Positions 46,500-59,040 of a DNA stretch of 64,000 bases are shown piece by piece. This stretch comes from Hordeum vulgare subsp. vulgare. Lineage: Eukaryota; Streptophyta; Magnoliopsida; Poales; Poaceae. The stretch is taken from positions 458,926,844-458,990,843 of the forward strand of contig NC_058522.1 of NCBI RefSeq assembly GCF_904849725.1. The letters run 5' to 3'. Each line of letters opens with the position of its first letter. Positions within the stretch are counted from its first letter, which is position 1. The position numbers and the translations under genes are program-made. The notes beneath the pieces are model-generated. The model saw nothing but the letters and a program-made list of their open reading frames with translations. It was not told where the DNA came from and did not search any database.

Positions 46500-46930
46500 C
46501 ATAGTAGCTGCGTACATTCATGTAGACCATCAAGTGACCGAATCCTCCGGCGCCGCCACCCACTAGGCGGACGAGGAGGGCTCGCCAATCTCCTTTGCTA
46601 GGCCCCTTGTCCTTCGTACTCCTATCTCGACGCCACCAGAGGGTGTGACCGAGGCGCGTCCCATCCAATAACCGGGGGGGGGGGGGCTTCGGGACAGAGC
46701 GTGGCACGTGTTGGGCCCTACAGCGGAGATGCGGGAGTACACGTCGTCGTTTCTCTTATGCATCTACGCGACCAACAACTAGTGGCAGGCACACCTGGGT
46801 TCCAAGGACCCCGACATGCGGTTTAGACAAATCTGGGCTCATGCGGCATGGGCTACATGAGTTATCCTGCTCTTGCCATGGTTGTTGGTGGTGGTAGCAC
46901 AACAAAGGCTCGCAGGTGAGTATACTCGCG
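46500..46930. other. GC-rich island, possible gene fragment
   Basis: A sharply GC-richer block in AT-rich surroundings, with a run of 13 G at 46674-46686 and CACGTG at 46706-46711. On minus a short frame (46763-46563) reads through part of it. It could be a captured exon carried by a transposon. I recognise no protein family. Confidence 0.3.
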
Positions 46931-47499
46931 AGTATCCATTTATTATTATTCGTTAGAAGAATTCAAACATCTTTAAATTTACGGTTTCTACATTTCTTCC
47001 CAAAAACAATTTAAATAGGTTTATATTTTGAAATTACCATGGGCTAAATTAAACTAAAGATTACTACTTCTAATTTGCAATTACAATCACTTAATTTGGG
47101 TTTGTAATTTAAAAGTAATGAGATATTTAGTACTCAAAACATTATTTTTGAAATTCAAATTTGGAAAGGTCAAATTTGATTGTTCTAAAAATATTTTGAA
47201 ACCACGTTTTTAAAAGCAATGATGATTTTCTTAGCATGGTAACTAAGCAAATTCATATAGACAGACAAGACATCGAAAGATAACATCTCAAGAAGCATGC
47301 TTATTTGCGCGAGTGGAAGTCAATTGATTATAATCGAGTTGTTAATGAGAGATATTAATTAAGATATAATTTAGTTGAATTACAAAGTAACATGAGAGGA
47401 TCAATAGGTGAGGATACAAGCATATGACTTTGAGCACAACAAACTAAAATATACTAAACAACATGCACATGTCACAGAATATAAATGCACGCAGATAAG

Positions 47500-48196
47500 T
47501 GGTCAATGTTATCTATCAAAACATGTAGCACTCAAGGTAAACTATTGAGATAGTTGTAGTAGAATAGAATGAACCAGTGGTACTTGATGGCGATGGATGA
47601 TTTGTATACTAGTTAACTCTTCTTCAAAAGAGTTACATCTGGTTGGAGGGACTTGTGATTAAACAGAGGAGCAAACCACTCTCCATCCTATTCTTCTTCA
47701 ACATGAAGCTGATCAAACTTCGATTGATTTCACTCGGAGTAGATACTTTTCAATGATCTCCAAGACTTCAATACACCCGCTTCGAGAACCAAAATTACTC
47801 TTGGTTGCTGAAGAATTTGACTTGGTGAGGACAATTACTCTTCGTCACACAAGTCGACACCTATCCATATAGATAGTATGTAGCTCTCAAGAGTAATACA
47901 TACAAGAACTCTCAACTCAGATATACTATGATGCTCAACCATTATCTAAGTTTTAGCTACTCATTTTCTCTTCGTGGATCTTAAACTCAAATATCTCGAG
48001 AAGGGGAATCTTTTCAGAATCTTAAGCGGTATAGCCAAAGCAAAACCATGGATTGGGGTGGCTATTTACACCCACATCCTTCCCTAATGGAAAGTGACCA
48101 AATACGACATATGATCCAGCCAATGGCCAACCATAACATTTCAATAGTCCTTTTCTGAGCATAAGGCAACTTTACTTGAGGAACATGTAAAGCTAA
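47500..48196 (-). repeat. Possible decayed Sirevirus-type LTR remnant
   Basis: The order of features recalls element C's LTR on the same strand. GAGGAC and GAAGAATTTG motifs are followed by a GGGGTGGCTATTTACACCC block near 48056-48074 that parallels C's GGCTATTTATAGCC block, then ATGATCCAGCCAATGG. Similarity is loose and no ends are defined. Confidence 0.3.
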
Positions 48197-49790
48197 TGTT
48201 GTAAATATGCCCTAGAAGCAATAATAAATTCCTTATTATTAGATTTCCTTGTTCATGATAATCGTTTATTATCCATGCTAGAATTGTGTTGATTGAAAAC
48301 TCAAATACATGTGTGGATACATAGACAACACACTGTCCCTAGTGAGCCTCTAAAGGACTAGCTCGTTGATCAAAGATGGTCAAGGTTTCCTAGCCATAGA
48401 CATGAGTTGTCATTTGATAACGGGATAACATCATTAGGAGAATGATGTGATGGACAAGACCCAAACTATGAACGTAGCATATGATCGTGTCAATTTTAGC
48501 TACTGTTTTTTGCATGTCAAGTACGTGTTCCTATGACCATGAGATCATGCAACTCCCGTACATCGGAGGAATGCCTTATGTGCATCAAACATCACAACGT
48601 AAATGGGTGACTATAAAGGTGCTCTACAGGTATCTCCGAAGGTGTCTATTGGGTTTGGGTGAATCAATAATGGGATTTGTGATTGTGTATGACGAAGAGG
48701 TATCTCTAGGGCCCACTCAATAATACAACATCACAATGAACTTACAAGCAATGTGACTAAAGAGTTAGTCACGGGATCTTGTATTACGAAACGAGTAAAG
48801 AGAACTGTCGGTAACGAGATTGAACTAGGTATGGAGATACCGAGGACCGAATCTGAGGCAACTAATATACCGATGGACAAAGGGAATAGTATACGGGATT
48901 AATTGAATCCTTGACATAGAGGTTCAACCGATAAACATCTTTGTATAATATATATGAGCGAATATGGGCATCTAGGTCCCGTATTGGTTATTGACCGGAG
49001 AATATCTCGGTCATGTCTACATAGTTCTTGAACCCGCAGGGTCTGCACACTTAAGGTTCAGTGACGTTTCGGTATAGTTGAGTTATGTATGTTGGTGACT
49101 GAAGGTTGTTCGGAGTCCCGGATGAGATACGAACGTCACGAGGAGTTTCGTAATGGTCCGGAGATGAAGATTGATATGTATGAAAAGGGTATTTGGGCTC
49201 CAGAATGGTTTCAGGCACTATCGGTAGTGTACCGGGAGTGACGAATGGGTTCCGGGGGTCCATCAGGAGAGGTCCACCCACCCGAGGGGCCACATGGGCC
49301 TAAGAGGTGGCGCACCAGCCCCTAGTGGGCTGGGAAGCCGACCCCTAAAGGTCCTTGCACCAAGAGGTGGGAGGAGGCCAAGTGGGGAGGGAGTCCTACT
49401 AGGACTCCACCTCCCTTGGTGGAGAGGTGGCGCACCAGCCCCTAGTGGGCTAGGCAGCGAGCCCCTAAAGGTCCTTGTGCCAAGAGGTGGGAGGAAGCCA
49501 AGTGGGGAGGGAGTCCTCCTAGGACTCCACCTCCCTTGGTGGAGAATGACTCCTCCTTTGGGGTGGCGACCAAGGCCCTAGGGGAAACCCTAGGGCTCCA
49601 CCCCTCCCCCTCCCTCCTATATATAGTGGAGGGGAGAGAGGGCAGCAACACCACAATCCAAGGCGAAGCCCTCTCTCCCTCCGTCTAATTCATTTCTCCT
49701 CTAGATCAGTTTAGGTATTGCTTGGTGAAGCCCTACAATGACAGCTCCACCACCATCGTTGCCACACCATCATGCTGTGGGGGGACTCAT
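48197..49790 (+). repeat. 5' LTR of element F, first part
   Basis: Starts TGTTGTAAATATGCCC and matches the other Angela-type LTRs. TATA-like CCTATATATAG is at about 49616-49626. It carries a 120 bp tandem duplication. It ends with CTCAT (49786-49790), the target duplication of G. Confidence 0.9.
49304..49543 (+). repeat. 120 bp tandem duplication within F's LTR
   Basis: Units 49304-49423 and 49424-49543 are nearly identical (about ten differences) and both begin GAGGTGGCGCACCAGCCCC. The other Angela-type LTRs in this window have a single unit. Confidence 0.9.
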
Positions 49791-51416
49791 TGATACGTCT
49801 CAAACGTATCTATAATTTTTTATCATGCTGTTATCTTGTCTTCTTTGGATGTTTTATGTACCTTTTATATCTTTTTTGGGACTAACTTATTAATTCAGTG
49901 CCAAGTGTCAGTTCCTGTTTTTTTTGTGTTTTTGGCTCTTTTCATATCTGATTTTGGAACGGAGTCCAAACGGAATAAAATCCCCGAAATGATTTTTTCC
50001 CGAACAAAAGAAGATCACGAGGCTTGTGGGCCAAGCCAGGAGGGCTACACGGAGCCCACAAGCCCCCACTCCGCCACCAGGGGGCGGCGGTGGGCAGGCT
50101 TGTGGCCTCCCTAGCGCCCCCTGACCTAGATCTTGCGCCTATATATTCCCTAAAAATCATAAAAATAAAGAAAGGGAGCCACGAAAATACTTTTCCGCCG
50201 CCGCAAGCTTCCGTTTCCGCGAGATCTCATCTCGAGACCCTTCCTGGCTCCCTGCCGGAGGGGACTTTGGAGTTGGAGGGCTTCTTCATCATCATCATCG
50301 CCCCTCCAATGACTCGTGAGTAGTTCACTTCAGACCTACGGGTCCGTAGTTAGTAGCTAGATGGCTTCTTCTCTCTCTTGGATCTGCAATACAAAGTTCT
50401 CCATGATCTTCATGGAGATCTATCCGATGTAATCTTCTTTGGCGGTGTGTTTGTCGAGATCTGATGAATTGTGGATTTGTGATCACATTATCTATGATAT
50501 ATATTTGAGTCTTTGCTGATTTCTTATATGCATGATTTGATATCCTTGTAAGTCTCTCCGAGTCTTGGGTTTTGTTTGGCCAACTAGATCTATGATTCTT
50601 GCAATGGGAGACGTGCTTGGTTTTGGGTTCTTACCGTGTGGTGACCTTTCCCAGTGACAATAGGGGCAGCAAGGCACACATCGTGTAGTTGTCATCAAGG
50701 GTAACAAGGTGGGCTCTGTCGTAGATATGAGATTGTCCATCTACATCATGTCATCTTGCTTAAGGCGTTACTCTATTCTTTTGGACTTAATAGCCTAGAT
50801 GCATGCTGGATAGCGGTCGACGTGTGGAGTAATAGTAGTAGATGCAGAAAGTATCGGTCTACTTGTTTTGGACATGATGCCTATAGATATAATCATTGCC
50901 ATAGATATCATCACGACTTTGCGCGGTTCTATCAATTGCTCAACAGTAATTTGTTCACCCACCGTCTACTTGCTTTCACGAGAGAAGCCACTAGTAAACA
51001 CTACAGCCCCTGGGTCTATTCACATCTATCGTTTCCACTTTTGTTTTTTACTTTGCTTTGTTACTTTGCTGCTTTCAGTTCTCACTTGGCGAACAATCTT
51101 TAAGGGATTGACAACCCCTTCATAGCGTTGGCAGCAAGCGTGTTTGTGCAGGCTCTTGAGATACTCCTTCACTGGATCGAAACCTTGGTTCTCAAACTGA
51201 GGGAAATACTTACCACCGCTGTGCTACATCACCCTTTCCGCTTCGAGGGAACACCAACGCAACGCTCCAAGGCCACATGGGAAATCCTTTGCATATTTTC
51301 CTAGGAAGTCCCTTAAGGTGTAGCCGTAGCAGAAGGATTCCTGGTGCCGTTGCTGAGGAGTTTCAAGCAACACTCCTATTTCTGGCGCCATTGGAAGGTC
51401 TTTTGTTGTAGTAGCA
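49791..51416 (+). repeat. 5' LTR of element G, 1.63 kb
   Basis: TGATACGTC...GTAGTAGCA. TATA-like CTATATATT at 50139-50147 lies downstream of a GC-rich block. It is close to the 3' LTR, with most differences being single bases or short indels. Confidence 0.92.
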
Positions 51417-51668
51417 GAAGTATTTCTGGCGCCGTTGCCGGGGAAGGAGAGATCTATCCAAGTAGGTCTCACAAACTCATCTCTTGCATTTACATTTTTT
51501 GCCAGTTGCCTCTCGTTTTCCTCTCCCCACTTCACATTTGTCGTTTTCGTTTGCCTTTCTCCTGTGTCGTTTTCTTTTGTCTTTTGCCTTTTGCCTTTCT
51601 CCTTGGCCGTTTTCTTTTGCCCGTTGCACTCTCTCTTCCTGCTCGTTTGTGTGTGAGATAGTCTATCA
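51417..51668 (+). other. Element G primer-binding site and leader
   Basis: TGGCGCCGTTGCCGGGGA at 51427-51444, ten bases after the LTR, matches the Asp-tRNA 3' end used by Athila-group elements. A pyrimidine-rich leader follows up to the ATG at 51669. Confidence 0.9.
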
Positions 51669-52352
51669 ATGGCTAGACCCACCACTCCAAACGACACCCT
51701 TGAGAATGAAGTTCTCAATTTCAGTCAGAATGAGGAAGAAAAATTAAAGGACGCTTGGTACAGGATTTGCAATGCTCAAAGTCTATCTACTCGTAAGCAA
51801 TCCACTACCGTCCTTCTTCGCAGTTTCTATGTTGGGATTTCTCCTTGGAATAGGTATATCCTTGACACCATTGTAAGCCGGAATTTTCTGGGAAGCCATA
51901 CTGTTGACTCCTATAGAGCTACCATGAATTTGGTAGGCTCACCCCCGCTCATGGTTAATGGAACTACCTTGACCTTGGAACACGTGATGCAAAGGCTTGA
52001 CGCTATTGAAAACAAAATTGCCACAGTTGAACTTATTGAGGGTTTGGATAGAAAGATCCACAATCAAATTACTCAGTACGGATCCAAAGTGGGAATTTTT
52101 TTGAAAAAATTAAGGGAGAAGGAACTTATAGTTAATGATTCTTCTAGAATTGGCAAATTAGAAGATGTCATAACCAACTTGGGTTCCGCTTTTGCCGCTG
52201 TGCAAAATACTCCAAATCTCACTCTCAAAAAGACCGTAAAGTATGTTATTGTTCCTAAAGCTAGCGGTGAGTCATCCAATAAAGATGAAGATCTTAAGAT
52301 GATATATGATCACACTACTTATGGTTTGAGCACCAAAGATGACTATACGTGA
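51669..52352 (+). CDS. Gag-like protein of non-autonomous element G
   Basis: A 227-codon uninterrupted frame begins MARPTTPNDTLENEV. Residues 60-80 (SPWNRYILDTIVSRNFLG) resemble the N-terminal Gag segment of Athila-group elements. The rest is helical and charged, with DAIENKIATVELIEGLDRKI and LKKLREKELIVNDSSRIGKL suggesting coiled coil. There is no zinc knuckle and the frame ends at DDYT. It is shorter than a full Athila Gag. The intact frame in an element without pol suggests either a young copy or a retained Gag function. Translation is inferred only. Confidence 0.65.
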   Translation: MARPTTPNDTLENEVLNFSQNEEEKLKDAWYRICNAQSLSTRKQSTTVLLRSFYVGISPWNRYILDTIVSRNFLGSHTVDSYRATMNLVGSPPLMVNGTTLTLEHVMQRLDAIENKIATVELIEGLDRKIHNQITQYGSKVGIFLKKLREKELIVNDSSRIGKLEDVITNLGSAFAAVQNTPNLTLKKTVKYVIVPKASGESSNKDEDLKMIYDHTTYGLSTKDDYT

Positions 52353-55028
52353 TTCCATCACCTTTCGCCTAGCTAAGAGCGTTAAACAAAAGCGCTTGTT
52401 GGGAGGCAACCCAACGAATCTATCTTGTTTCTTTCTGTTTTGTGTTTTCCAAACTTTCATAATTCTGTTATGATTGTGTTTTTTGTGTTTCTTTTTGCAT
52501 TTGTGCCAAGCAAAACCGTTATGATTAGTCTTGGGGATGATCGTTTAGTCATGCTGGAAAAGACAGAAACTTTCTTCTCACGAAAAGAATTTTCATTTTT
52601 TTTGTAAGAGCTTTTCAGTTGATTCTTTTTGCTTCTGATTTCTAAGCACATTCTCCAGACTTTCGTAATTGTTCAGAATTTTTTAAGTAACAGAAGTATA
52701 CGAAATATACAGATTGCTACAGACTGGTCTGCTGTTAACAGATTCTGTTTTTTTGTTGTGTTGGTTGCTTATTTTGATGAAACTATGGATAGTATCGGGG
52801 GGTATTATCCATGGAAGATTGAAAATATAGTAACCCAACATCAGCACAGGTAGAATTTAAGTTTGCTACAGTACCTAAGGAAGTGGTGGTTTGCTTTCTC
52901 ATACTAATGTTATCACGAGTTTCTGTTTAAGTTTCGTGTTGTGAAGTTTTCAAGTTTTGGGTGAAGTTCTTCTGGAAAAAGAGATAAAGAGTGGCAAGAG
53001 CTCAAGCTTGGGGATGACCAAGGCACCTCAAGAGATTCAACGATGCCGAAAAAGCCTAAGCTTGGGGATGCCCCGGGAAGGCATCCCCTCTCCCATCTTC
53101 AATCCATCGGTAACGTTACTTGCGGCTATCTTTTTATTCACCACATGTTATGTGTTTTTTCTTGGAGCGTCTTGTATCGTAGGAGTCTTTTATTTTTTTT
53201 GTGTCACAATCATCCTTGCTGCACACCTAGAGAGAGAGACATGCACTCACCGTGATTTGTCGAGCTCCACTTATATCTTTTGGTAGACAATTCAGCTCAC
53301 ATGTGCTTCAGTTATATCTTTTGAGCTAGATACTTTTGCTCTTTGTGCTTCACTTATATCTTTTAGAGCACAACGGTGCATGGCTAGGTAGTTGATCTAT
53401 GCTTTGAAAGTAGTCTCAAAAGGGGTAGTTATCCAAAGGGATACGAAAACTTCCACCTTCATGTGCATTGAATAGTTAGAGAAGTTTGATTCATCTCAAT
53501 TAGTTTTGAGTTGTGGTTATGGTAATATTGAAGTTATGCTAACAAGGTGTTGTGGATCTAGAAATACTTGTGTTGAAGTTAGTGATTCCCGTAGCATGCA
53601 CGTATGGTGAACCGCTATGTGATGAAATCTGAGCATGATTAGTCTTTTGATTGTCATCCTTTGCGTGGCGGTCGGGATCGCGCCATGGTTTATACCTACC
53701 AACCCTTCCCCTAGGAGTATGTGTTGAATGCTTTGTTTCGATTACTAATAAAACTTTTGCAACAAGTATATGAGTTCTTCATGACTAATGTTGATTCCAT
53801 GGTTTAGATGCACTTTCACCTTCCACCATTACTATCTTCTTACTGTCGTGCAACTTTCGCCGGTGCACAAAACCCACCATTAGCCTCCCTCAAAACAGCC
53901 ACCATACCTACCTACTATGGCTTTTTCAAAGTCATTCCAAGATATATTACCATGAAACTACCACCAAGACATGTGCCACCACGTCTACATTGCCATTGCA
54001 TGATCGTAAGATAGCTAGCATGATGGTTCCATTAATGTCTATGACATGCTAGATCATTGCCACGGTACACTACCGAAGGCATTCCATATAGAGTCATCGT
54101 TGCTCTAAGTTTTGAGTTGTAAGTGTGATGATCATCATTAATGGAGCATTGTCCCATGTGAGGAAATAAAATAGGCCAACGATGCCCACCAAAAAAAAGA
54201 GGCCAAAGACCCACCCAAAAAATATAAAAATTAGAGAAAAAGAGAGAAGGGACAATGCTACCACTTTTCCACACTTGTGCATATTAAGCACCATGATCTT
54301 CATGATTGAGAGTTTCTCGTTTTTTCACCACCATATAGCTAGTGGGAAATTTTCATTATATAACTTGGCTTGTATATTCCAATGATAGGCTTCCTCAAAA
54401 TTGCCTTAGCTCTTCGTGAGCAAGCAAGTTGGATGCACACCCACTAGTTTTCTTTAAGAGCTTTCACATACTGTTAGCTCTAGTGCATCATTTGTATGGC
54501 AATCCCTACACATTCACATTGATATCTATTGATGAGCATCTCCACAGCTCATTGATATGCCTAGTTAATGTGACCACCTTCTCCTTGTTTTCTCTTGCAA
54601 CCTCCACCACACTCCACACCATCTATAGTGCTAAAGCCATGGCTCACGCTCATGTATTGCGTGAGAGTTGAAAAGGTTTGAGAAAGTAAAGGTGTGAAAC
54701 AATTACTTGGCCAATACCGGGGTTGTGCATGATTTAAATTCGTTCTGCAATGATGATAGAGCATACCAGACTATATGCTTTTGTAGGGATAACTTTCTTT
54801 TGGCCTTGTTATTTTGAAAGTTCATGATTACCTTGCTAGTTTGCTTGAATTATTATTGTTTCCGCGTCAATAGCAAACTATTGTTTTGAATCTAATGGAT
54901 CTGAACATTCACGTCACATAAGAGGGGTTACAAAGGACATCTATGCTAGGTAGCATGAAAGCATCAAAAATTCATTTTTTTATCACTTCCCAACTCGAGG
55001 ACGAGCAAGAGTTAAGCTTGGGAATGCT
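52353..55028 (+). other. Element G non-coding internal region
   Basis: Directly after the ORF comes GCGCTTGTTGGGAGGCAACC (52395-52414), a block typical of the 3' part of Athila-group elements. About 2.6 kb follows with no coherent frame. At about 54155-54250 there is the A-rich GGCCAAAGACCCACCC region found in this group. It ends in GAGTTAAGCTTGGGAATGC before the LTR, the likely polypurine tract region. Confidence 0.75.
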
Positions 55029-56668
55029 TGATACATCTCAAACGTATCTATAATTTTTGATGGTTTCATGCTGTTAGCTTGTCTTCTTTGGATGTTTTAT
55101 GTACCTTTTATATCTTTTTGGGACTAACTTATTAATTCAGTGCCAAGTGCTAGTTCCTGTTTTTTCTGTGTTTTTGGCTCTTTTCAGATCTAATTGTGGA
55201 ACGGAGTCCAAATAGAATAAAATCCCCGAAATTATTTTTTCCCGAACGAAAGAAGATCAGAGGGCTTGTGGGCCAAGCCAGGAGGGCTACAGGGAGCCCA
55301 CAAGCCCCCACTCCGCCACCAAGGGGGGCGGTGGGTAGGCTTGTGGCCTCCCTGGCGCCCCCTGACCTAGATCTTGTGCATATATATTCCCTAAAAAACA
55401 GAAAATAAAAATAAAGCGAGCCACGAAAATACTTTTCCGCCGCAGCAAGCTTACGTTTCCGCGAGATCTCATCTGGAGACCCTTCCCGTCGCCCTACCGG
55501 AGGGGACTTTGGAGTTGGAGGGCTTCTTCATCATCATCATCGCCTCTCCATGATATGAGATTGTCGAGTAGTTCACTTCAGACCTGCGGGTCCGAAGTTA
55601 GTAGCTAGATGTCTTCTTCTCTCTCTTGGATCTTCAATAGAAAGTTCTCCATGATCTTCATGGAGATCTATCCGATGTAATCTTCTTTGGCGGTGTGTTT
55701 GTCGAGATCCGAGGAATTGTGGATTTGTGATCAGATTATCTATGATATATATTTGAGTCTTTGCTGATTTCTTGTATGCATGATTTGATATCCTTGTAAG
55801 TCTCTCCGAGTCTTGGGTTTTGTTTGGCCAACTAGATCTATGATTCTTGCAATGGGAGTAGTGCTTGGTTTTGGGTTCTTACCGTGTGGTGACCTTTCCC
55901 AGTTACAGTAGGAGCAGCAAGGCACACATCCTGTAGTTGCCATCAAGGGTAACAAGGTGGGCTCTGTCATAGATATGAGATTTTCCATCTAAATCATGTC
56001 ATCTTGCTTAAGGCGTTACTCTGTTCTTTTGGACTTAATACACTAGATGCATGCTGGATAGCGGTCGACGTGTGGAGTAATAGTAGTAGATGCAAAAAGT
56101 ATCGGTCTACTTGTTTTGGACGTGATGCCTATAGATATAATCATTGCCATAGATATCATCACGACTTTGCGCGGTTCTATCAATTGCTCGACAGTAATTT
56201 GTTCACCCACCGTCTACTTGCTTTCATGAGAGAAGCCACTAGTAAACACTACGGCCCCCGGGTCTATTCACATCTATCGTTTCCACTTTCGTTTTTACTT
56301 TGCTTTGTTACTTTGCTGCTTTCAGTTCTCACTTGGCGAACAATCTATAAGGGATTGACAACCCCTTCATAGCGTTGGGAGCAAGATTTTTGTGTTTGTG
56401 CAGGCTCTTGAGATACTCCTTCACTGGATCGATACCTTGGTTCTCAAACTGAGGGAAATACTTACCACCGCTGTGCTACATCACCCTTTCCGCTTCGAGG
56501 GAACAGCAACGCAAGGCTCCAAGGCCACGGGGGAAATCCTTTGCATATTTGCCTAGGAAGTCCTTTAAGGCGTAGCCGTAGCAGAATGATTCCTGGTGCC
56601 ATTGCTGAGGAGTATCAAGCAACACTCCTATTTCTGGCGCCATTGGAAGGTCTTTTGTTGCAGTAGCA
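55029..56668 (+). repeat. 3' LTR of element G, 1.64 kb
   Basis: TGATACATC...CAGTAGCA, a partner of 49791-51416. It is followed by CTCAT (56669-56673) and the continuation of F's LTR. Confidence 0.92.
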
Positions 56669-56976
56669 CTCATCTACCTCTTCGCCCCTCTTGCTGGACC
56701 AAGAAGGCGTAGATCGTCATCTAGTTGTACGTGTGCTGAACGTGGAGGTGCCATCCATTCGGCACTAGTTCGGGATGGATTGTGATGGGATCGCGGGACG
56801 GATTGCGATTTGGATCGCAAAGATGTTCGACTATATCAACTGCGTTATATACGCTTCTGCTTCGCGATCTACAAGAGTTTGTAGATGCACTCCCCGCTCT
56901 CATAGATGTTGATCTACATAGATTGATCTTGGTGAGCGTAGGAATTTTTTTGTTTTCCATGCGATGTTCCGTAACG
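56669..56976 (+). repeat. 5' LTR of element F, second part
   Basis: Begins with the CTCAT duplication, continues TACCTCTTCGCCCCTCTTGC as in the LTRs of A, B and E, and ends ...GATGTTCCGTAACG (decayed from CCCCAACA). Confidence 0.88.
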
Positions 56977-58229
56977 GTGGCATCATGAGCTAGGTGTATG
57001 TGTAGATGACATCTCGAGTAGAACACAAAGGAGTTTGTGGGCATTGATATTCATATTGTTGCCCTCCTTAGTCTTTTCTTGATTCGGCGGTATTGTGGGA
57101 TGAAGCGTCCCGGAGCAAGCTTACTCGTCCACGTACGAGAGACCGGTTCCATCGACTAACATGCAACTTGTTGCATAAAGTTGGCTGGCGGGTGTTTGTC
57201 TCTCCTACTTTAGTTGAATTGGATTTGATAGAGGTGGTCCTTTGAGAAGGTTAAATTGCAACTTGTGTATCACCGTTGTAATTTTGCGTAGGTAAGAATC
57301 GTTCTTGCTAGATACCCATAGCAGCCACGTAAAACATGCAACAACAAATTAGAGGACGTCTAAGTTTTTTTGTAGGGTATGTTGTGATATGATATGGCCA
57401 AGGACACGATGTTATGTATCTGATGTATGAGATGATCATGTTGTAATAGTTAAATATCGACTTGCATGTCGATGATACTGCAAGAGGTACGAGCCATAGG
57501 GTTGTCTTTAATTTATTTTGGTGCTTGGTGATGCTTTACTTTACCGCTAAATCAGTAGAATAGTAGTACAAGCATAGTTGGCGCGACAACCTCAATGGCA
57601 GCACAATGATGGAAATCATGGTGTGGCGCCTCTGACGATGGAGATCATGACGTTGCTTTGGACATGGAGATCAAAATCACAAGATCATGGACATATCATG
57701 TCACTTATGATTTGCATGTGATGTTAATGCTTTTATGCACCTTGTTTTGCCTAGGACGAGGTAGCATTATAAGGTGATGCCTCACTAAAATTTCAAGATA
57801 AAATTGCGTTCTCCCCGAGGGTGCACCGTTGTGAAAGTTCGTCATTTTGAGACACCACGTGATGATCGATTGTGATAGACTCTACGTTCACATACAATGG
57901 GTGCAATACAGTTTTGCACAAACGAAACACTCGGGTTAAACTTGACGAGCCTAGCATGTAGAGACATGGTCTCAGAACACAAGAGACCGAAAGGTCGAAC
58001 ATGAGTCATATAGTAGATATGATCAACATGGAGATGTTCACCATTGAAACCACCTCATCTCACGTGATGATCGTACATGGGTTGCTGAATTTGGATCATG
58101 TACCACCCGAATGACCAGAGGGGTGTCAATTTGAGTGGGTGTTATTAAGTAATATGATTAATTCAACTCATTATCATGAACATAGTCAAAATGTCTTTGC
58201 AAATTATGTTGTAGCTGATTAAGCTTGCA
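56977..58229 (+). other. Element F primer-binding region and leader
   Basis: GTGGCATCATGAGCTAGG at 56977-56994 is the same decayed initiator-Met tRNA site as in E. The remainder is the shared Angela-type leader with no coding potential. Confidence 0.85.
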
Positions 58230-59040
58230 TTGTAGCTCTCCTGAATTTTTGATATGTTCCTAGAGAAAGCTAAGTTGAAAGATGATGGTAGCAATTATGC
58301 GGAGTGGGTCCGTAAACTGAGGATTGTCCTCATTGCTGCACACAAGGCTTATGTCCTTAAAGCACCGCTCGGTGTGCTACCCCAAGCATCATCTATGGAT
58401 GTTGCGAACATCTCACCTACATGTCTTGATGACTACATGATAGTTTAGTGCATCATGCTTTACGACTTAGAATTGAGGCACCCAAACGTTTTTGAACATC
58501 ACGGAACATACGAGATGTTCCAAGAGCTCAATTTAGCATTTCAGGCTCATGCCCATGTTGAGAGGTATGTGACCTCCGACAAGATTCTTTGTGTGCGAAG
58601 TAAAGGAGAAAAGCTCAACTGTTGAGCATGTGCTCAGATTGTCTGAGTGCTACAATTGCTTGAATCGAGTGAGAGTTGGTCTTCCAAATGATATAGTGAT
58701 TGACATAGTTCTCCAAAGTCACTGCCACCAAGATACTGAGCTTCGTGATGAACTATAGCATACCAGGGATAGACAAGATGATCCCTGAGCTATTTGCGAT
58801 GTTTGACACCGCAAACGTAGAAATCAAGTAGGATCGTCAAGTGTTGATGGTTGGTAAATCCACTAGTTTCAAGAAGGGCAAGGGAAAGAAGGGAAACTTC
58901 AAGAATGACAAGTCAGTTGTCACTCCAATGAAGAAACCCAAGGTTGAAACCAAACGCGAGACTAAATGCTTCTATGTTGAGGGGAATGATCATTGAGGCG
59001 GAACTGCCCTAGACACTTGGTAGATAAGAAGGCTCGCAAC
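58230..59040 (+). pseudogene. Element F gag remnant
   Basis: 58254-58448 reads FLEKAKLKDDGSNYAEWVRKLRIVLIAAHKAYVLKAPLG, the conserved Gag start, but its ATG is replaced. Downstream stops and indels break the frame (TAG at 58446, others after 58600). The zinc-knuckle region at 58965-59010 retains TKCFYVEGNDH, with a stop where the W should be. Confidence 0.82.

Larger units (their letters stand above)
45825..48196. other. AT-rich intervening sequence without clear genes
   Basis: This is the only long stretch I cannot place in an LTR element. Much of it is low-complexity and A-rich (46020-46480, 46930-47460). It holds one GC-rich island (46500-46930), a pair of diverged direct repeats (46481-46543 and 47217-47280) and a possible old LTR remnant at its right end. 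Open frames are at most about 70 codons with no recognisable product. It may be old target DNA or a decayed DNA transposon. Confidence 0.6.
49791..56668 (+). mobile_element. Element G: short Athila-type (Sabrina/WHAM-like) Gypsy, gag only
   Basis: Two LTRs (49791-51416, 55029-56668) flank 3.6 kb. CTCAT at 49786-49790 and 56669-56673 is a perfect 5 bp target duplication. The LTR start TGATACGTCTCAAACGTATC and primer site TGGCGCCGTTGCCGGGG (Asp-tRNA type) are typical of Athila-group elements in Triticeae. The only coding frame is a 227-residue gag-like ORF. Protease, RT, RNase H and integrase are absent, so the element is non-autonomous. Confidence 0.9.

Noticed and set aside
51224..51718. 164-codon frame on minus over the G LTR end
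   Set aside because: It crosses the LTR, primer site and gag start in the wrong orientation; the K/T-rich composition reflects the pyrimidine-rich leader.
53808..54671. Short plus-strand frames in the right half of element G as a missing pol
   Set aside because: No RT, integrase or RNase H motif in any frame; frames are under 85 codons and overlap sequence known as non-coding in this element group.
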